In this document: positions 59,690 to 64,000 of the stretch, piece by piece
Numbering within the stretch: the first letter of the stretch is position 1
Layout: each line of letters begins with the position of its first letter
From: Petrolisthes cinctipes
Lineage: Eukaryota > Arthropoda > Malacostraca > Decapoda > Porcellanidae
Length of the DNA stretch: 64,000 bases
Direction: 5' to 3'
Assembly: GCA_033782935.1 (NCBI GenBank)
Contig: JAWQEG010004803.1
Span: forward strand, 1-64,000
Program-made: the position numbers and the translations under genes
The notes under the pieces: generated by a model
What the model was told of the DNA's origin: nothing
Database searches by the model: none
The model's input: the letters and a program-made list of their open reading frames with translations, nothing else

Positions 59690-59925
59690 GCCTGGTTAAG
59701 CTATGACCTGCGAGAAATCTGTCTGTAAAGGGAGAGAGAATTAGAAACTTCAAGACTGTGTTAGGCCAGAAAAATCTTTTACAAGGAAGAAAGAGACAGA
59801 GAGGAGGGACAGCTAGCACGAAGGAAAAATAGAAAAGGAGAAACAATTGAGGAAGAAATTTAGATTGGCTTAATTGGGTCCAAAGGGGCACTAAAACTCA
59901 TAAAATCATTAGGCAATATAGGCAA
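59690..59925 (+). repeat. Purine-rich dispersed repeat, copy 4
   Basis: Contains GTTAGGCCAGAAAAATC, GAGGAGGGACAGCTAGCACG and CCAAAGGGGCACTAAAACTC in the same order as 52795-53010. Confidence 0.6.
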
Positions 59926-60672
59926 AACATCTAATGAAGTGTTTCCACTGTATTTGGTAATTTTCTGATGAAGTGTTGTGGGGATCAATTAGAAACAGTT
60001 TAGTCCCATTTTCTGTTTGTGAACCCAGTGACTTGACCACAGCTGGCTTTCCATTTAGTTCTGTAGACCACTATAACTGGTGCCGATACATGAACACCCT
60101 TCTCCAGCATTTGGTATAAACATAATTTATTATGTAATCAAAGGTGAACTAAAAGTTTTATGTATTACTACTCAAATATTATTATCTCTGTATAAATCAA
60201 CCACAGTAGTAAACTCATGTTTATTATAATATTGTCAAATTGCAAAAATAGTATATTCCATCTTTCCAATTATAATTCATAAAAATTAAGCTTTGAATAA
60301 TTTTTTTACTGCTTTTCTTTAATTATTCTTTATCATTACTGAAATTATCTTCAGATCCAGTTTGCCTGAATGTATACATACATGAACTCCATGGTAAGTG
60401 CCAATATTTTGAATAGTAACAGAATATACATCTCATCCAAGTAACACAAGAATACTGTACATTAATAATGGAAGCTGAATATAATATGTTATTGTTCCTT
60501 CTATAATATTAAAAAACTTCATCATTCTGCTGCCAAACATTTTGCACAGAAAAGTAAAAACATAAAACAGTGGTAGAAAAGAAGCACTGTACATTTAGTA
60601 GGAAAACAATAATAAATAAGCACAGGTACTACCAGTAATAGAGAATAAATACATTCAATGTGACCAGCCATA
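59926..60672. other. AT-rich spacer, nothing recognised
   Basis: It lies between the dispersed repeat and the 3' end of the glutaminyl-tRNA synthetase gene. No coding or RNA feature seen. Confidence 0.55.
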
Positions 60673-60678
60673 TTTATT
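60673..60678 (-). terminator. Polyadenylation signal of glutaminyl-tRNA synthetase
   Basis: AATAAA on the minus strand about 41 bp after the stop codon at 60721-60719. Confidence 0.65.
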
Positions 60679-60718
60679 GCAGTACAAAACCATAGAGTGA
60701 TGTGAGTTGGACTGTCCA

Positions 60719-63700
60719 CTAGACCTTCCCCTTGTCTTCCTTGAGCCCAACAGTGCAGTTAAATACAAGGTTGTCAGGCGTGGAGTCAGGATCAACAGAG
60801 AAGTAGCCGAAGCGCTCAAACTGGAACTTCTGCAGTACCTGTGCCCCCTTGACAGACACATCCACCAGGGCGGAAAGGACATTAAGGCTGTTGGTGTTAA
60901 TGTCAGTCAGGAAGCCGCCAGGTACAACAGAGGGATCCTCAGGGGACTTGTGATTAAACCTGTAAATTGAAAAAAATAAATAAATAAAACAGGATAAACT
61001 GTTCACCATTTAGAAGGTTGGTATTTCTTTAAGTATTACTAATTTTGAGGTATATCACATGTTTATTTGTCAGCATATCTATTTACTAATATATATCTAT
61101 CTAATACCCAATAGTGAAGGTGTTAAAATAACTGTAATAATTATATTCTGATATAACAATCTTACTCGCTATTTGAAATATTTAAAACCAAAGTTGTACA
61201 TTACTCACAGTCTCTCATACAACCGCACTTCACATTTGAGTGGCTTTGAGACCCACTGGATGAAGGCCTTGGGCTTGTTGGCATCAGTGGTCTTATGGCA
61301 CGTAACCTTCAGGTGGTCAATTCCTCCCTGGGCATTTCTGACCACCTCCTGCACCTGAATGATGTAGCCACAATGCCGCAGCCCAACACTCTGGCTTGGC
61401 GTCAGTCTCCGATAACCCTTCTCTTCAACCTGGAGCAAAATGAGGATTCATCATTTATATATGGTACATACAACATCCATATTATTGCAACAAGGTGTAA
61501 AATGAACGAATGAATGTAAAAACACGGTGTAAAATGAACAAATAAATTTAAGAATAAGGTATACTAAGAACAAATGAATGAAAGAAGCAAGTACAAAATG
61601 AATAAATCAATTAAAGAACAATTTGACTACAGTCTACTGGGCCCAGGCCTGAAGAAGGATACTGTGCGTGTGTGGGCACTGGAGGCTCCAGTTCTCCGAC
61701 ACATAATGGGATGACAAACATGAAGAATAAACTTCACATTACTTCTTGAAAATCTGATGATTCAATCCAGACTTCTTCATCAAATATAACAGTGTGGGTC
61801 CCAGCTGAATCATTCCCAGGTATGTTGGGTACTGTTACATTGGTGGGACCTTTGTTTGGGTAATTGGTGATGATGACTCTCAGAGGGTTCAAAACTGCCA
61901 TGGCTCTGTAACAAGGAGAAAGCTGTTAGCATTAAGTATTAATTATTAGCCATAACACTATTCCTAATAACAGTCCTATCCATTGTCAATTCAAATGTTC
62001 CAGTTCTATCAAAGAACATGAGTTTCAGAAATGGTAAAGTTATTGCATCAGTATGCTATGTACAATTTCCTGTAGTCCAGTTCAATACGACACACCATTG
62101 ACACTGCTCAGTGATAAGATCAAGTCATTGGGCATGGACTGATAAATTGCATTACAGTACTTTAGTTTGTGTACTCAGACAACATGCCAATATATTCTTT
62201 ATGCATTATATCATTTGTATCCAGCTGACAACACTATTTAGAAAGGAGAAAGATAATTGTCTGACCTGTGAGAAGTGACATTGAGAACATCTCGGACACA
62301 GGCCTCCAAAGCATCAGGATGAATAATTATCTGAGCTCCAGTGAGTCCCAGGGTGGCACAAAAATTGTTGATGGCCTCTTGGGGGAAGCCTCGGCGACGC
62401 AGAGCAGACAAGGTGAAGAGGCGAGGGTCGTCCCAGTCTGAAATTATGGACATTAAATTCTACAACTTCAAAATAATGATTATGTGCTCCATAAAAAACA
62501 GGACACATTAATTAATGCAAAATGTAAGATCTTAATAATGTTAGATATGAGAACTAAGTGTAGAACTAGTTTTTCACAGACAGAAAGATAATTAATTGGT
62601 ACAGTAGTTAAGGCTTAATGAATCAAGATTTAACATTACAATACTTGCTGCACTAATACCAATACTAACCTCTAACAAATCCTTCTGATATGAGCTTTGC
62701 AATCTTGCGCTTGGAGACAACAGTATAGTGCATGTTAAGTCTGCCATACTCCCACTGGACAGGGCAGTAGACGTCCAGAGCATTACACAGCCAATAGTAC
62801 GATGAGCGTCTGCAATGACACCCAAACACATGAGCAGATATGGTGATAACTCTGTACAGTAGTGCATTTATTTTCTTATGGTGGTGTGTTTTTTCCATTG
62901 ACATACAGTAAATCCTGTTTCTTTCATAAAGAAAAAATCCACACCTAAAGAGCATGTCAATCACACATTTGCCAAATGTTACCCTAAGCAGTAGCAATAA
63001 TGACATACTCATCCCTGACTGAGTAGGCAACCTGTGGAACTTGGTACTTATATAGCTTTTGCATGCTACCAAGCACATCATGATGTGACCTGGATCTTTA
63101 AGAAAACAATAACAGATTTTATTATATTCAAGACCCCATTGTCCTTTTTCCATTGGACTGAAGAATCAAGGCCAGGGACATGAAGAAAGGTTTAATGAGC
63201 CACACTGACACTTATTTCCACTCCCCCAACTGTACAATAGCTTTAACCCCTGAAGCTACACACCTTGCTTGGAACTCCTTTGTGCAGAGTGAATGTGTGA
63301 TGTGTTCAATGGAATCACAAAGGCAGTGAGTGTAGTCATAGGTTGGGTAGATACACCATGTGTCTCCGGTGCGGTGGTGAGCGATGAACTTAATCCGGTA
63401 TGCCACAGGATCCATTTTTCCTTCCTCCAGCATTGTCTTGAGTCGTAGGGTGGCCTCACCTTCATCAAACTTTCCATTTTTCATATCCTGCATGTACAGT
63501 GCCAATATACAGTATACATGTTGAGATAGTACTGTAATAGGCAAATGCTGTACTCATAATCAATCCATACACAAGTATCCCCATTCCCAACCTTATGTTT
63601 ATAAGCCAATGATATAGGTTCCAAAACGGAATGTATCGGTACCATAAGAGACAAACCTCAAAGAGTTGGAGTGATTCATGAATTGGGCGTTCCCTCCATG

Positions 63701-63844
63701 GTGAGGGTGGTGGATCGTGGCCTCGGACTTCTTCAGGACGCTGGTGACACACGTATGCCAGGTCCTTCTTTATTAGAGTCACTGCCCACTCGTACAGTTG
63801 CTGGAAGTTATCCGATGAATGGGTGATCTGGTGTGGCTTGTAAC
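60719..63844 (-). CDS. QARS1: Glutaminyl-tRNA synthetase, cytosolic, C-terminal part (partial at right edge)
   Basis: This class I enzyme charges tRNA-Gln with glutamine and in animals belongs to the multi-synthetase complex. Exons, 5' to 3' on the minus strand: 63844-63657, 63487-63264, 62809-62670, 62437-62266, 61905-61743, 61429-61209 and 60959-60719, all in phase, about 448 residues. The remaining N-terminal part, with the HIGH motif, lies beyond 64000. Visible marks are [27 protein letters not shown], the highly conserved [20 protein letters not shown], and the KMSKS-type loop [11 protein letters not shown]. The [19 protein letters not shown] block follows, then the two-barrel anticodon-binding region, ending [14 protein letters not shown] and KEDKGKV. 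Nothing essential looks lost in the part seen. Confidence 0.97.
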
Positions 63845-64000
63845 CTGCAGATGAACCATCAGTCCTTTAGAATTCATTACAGTGGTTGTAGTGGCCCATC
63901 AATCAACTAGCTATCATGTTATATTTGTTAATTTTAATCCAGGACTGGAACACCCTATTAATGCTGCTAAAGCTGTGAAAATCTACCACCATTTAATTAT

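Noticed and set aside
1..64000. CRISPR arrays, bacterial operons, phage or defence islands
   Set aside because: All recognised genes are intron-bearing metazoan genes and no array of regularly spaced repeats exists.

Overview
The window looks like a nuclear genome segment from an arthropod, most plausibly a decapod crustacean. It is AT-rich, its genes are split by GT-AG introns, it is dense in short simple repeats and small DNA transposons, and every recognisable protein is a metazoan family. No bacterial-style operons, CRISPR arrays or phage genes are present. The lineage call is an inference from gene content and repeat style.

Region by region: (1) 146-7640 (+) and 14807-22104 (+) are tandem paralogues of a secreted, GPI-anchor-type Xaa-Pro aminopeptidase (XPNPEP2/aminopeptidase P family, M24B). 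The first lacks its 5' exons because the window starts inside it. The second is complete except for a signal-peptide exon that I could not place. Nine exons that both copies share in full have identical lengths and phases (the last exon differs). (2) 25700-37797 (-) is a 12-exon SLC17 anion transporter (sialin/VGLUT-like) that converges on the second peptidase. (3) 39755-46112 (+) is a small single-pass membrane protein of unknown family with two alternative last exons. (4) 54197-57828 (-), with an upstream untranslated exon near 59365-59570, encodes a protein of about 1026 residues. It is mostly disordered, but its C-terminal part resembles the CAT-like/condensation-domain acyltransferase fold. 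(5) 60719-63844 (-) is the C-terminal 60% or so of cytosolic glutaminyl-tRNA synthetase; the rest lies past the right edge.

Between and inside the genes lies a layered record of transposition. There are two related, dead non-LTR retrotransposon (LINE) fragments. A SINE-like element shares the LINE 3' tail. There are four Tc1/mariner-type non-autonomous elements with TA target sites and CAGT termini. There is also a TTAA-flanked element with long inverted repeats, a multi-copy family of short TTAA-flanked hairpin elements, a second hairpin family with three copies, and a purine-rich dispersed repeat. Two mariner-type elements sit back-to-back in one TA of the second LINE copy, and the first LINE copy serves as the empty-site reference.

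The most unusual window-wide signal is the abundance of the 7-mer TACAGTA/TACTGTA in introns and intergenic DNA. It is exactly the footprint expected when Tc1-like elements with CAG termini excise, so this DNA may record many past excisions. Other leads are a 42-nt in-frame cassette exon immediately before a catalytic Glu codon in the first peptidase, the alternative C-termini of the small membrane protein, and the apparently degraded active-site motif of the acyltransferase-like protein.

The genes show no shared pathway; this is ordinary eukaryotic gene neighbourhood plus one tandem duplication.
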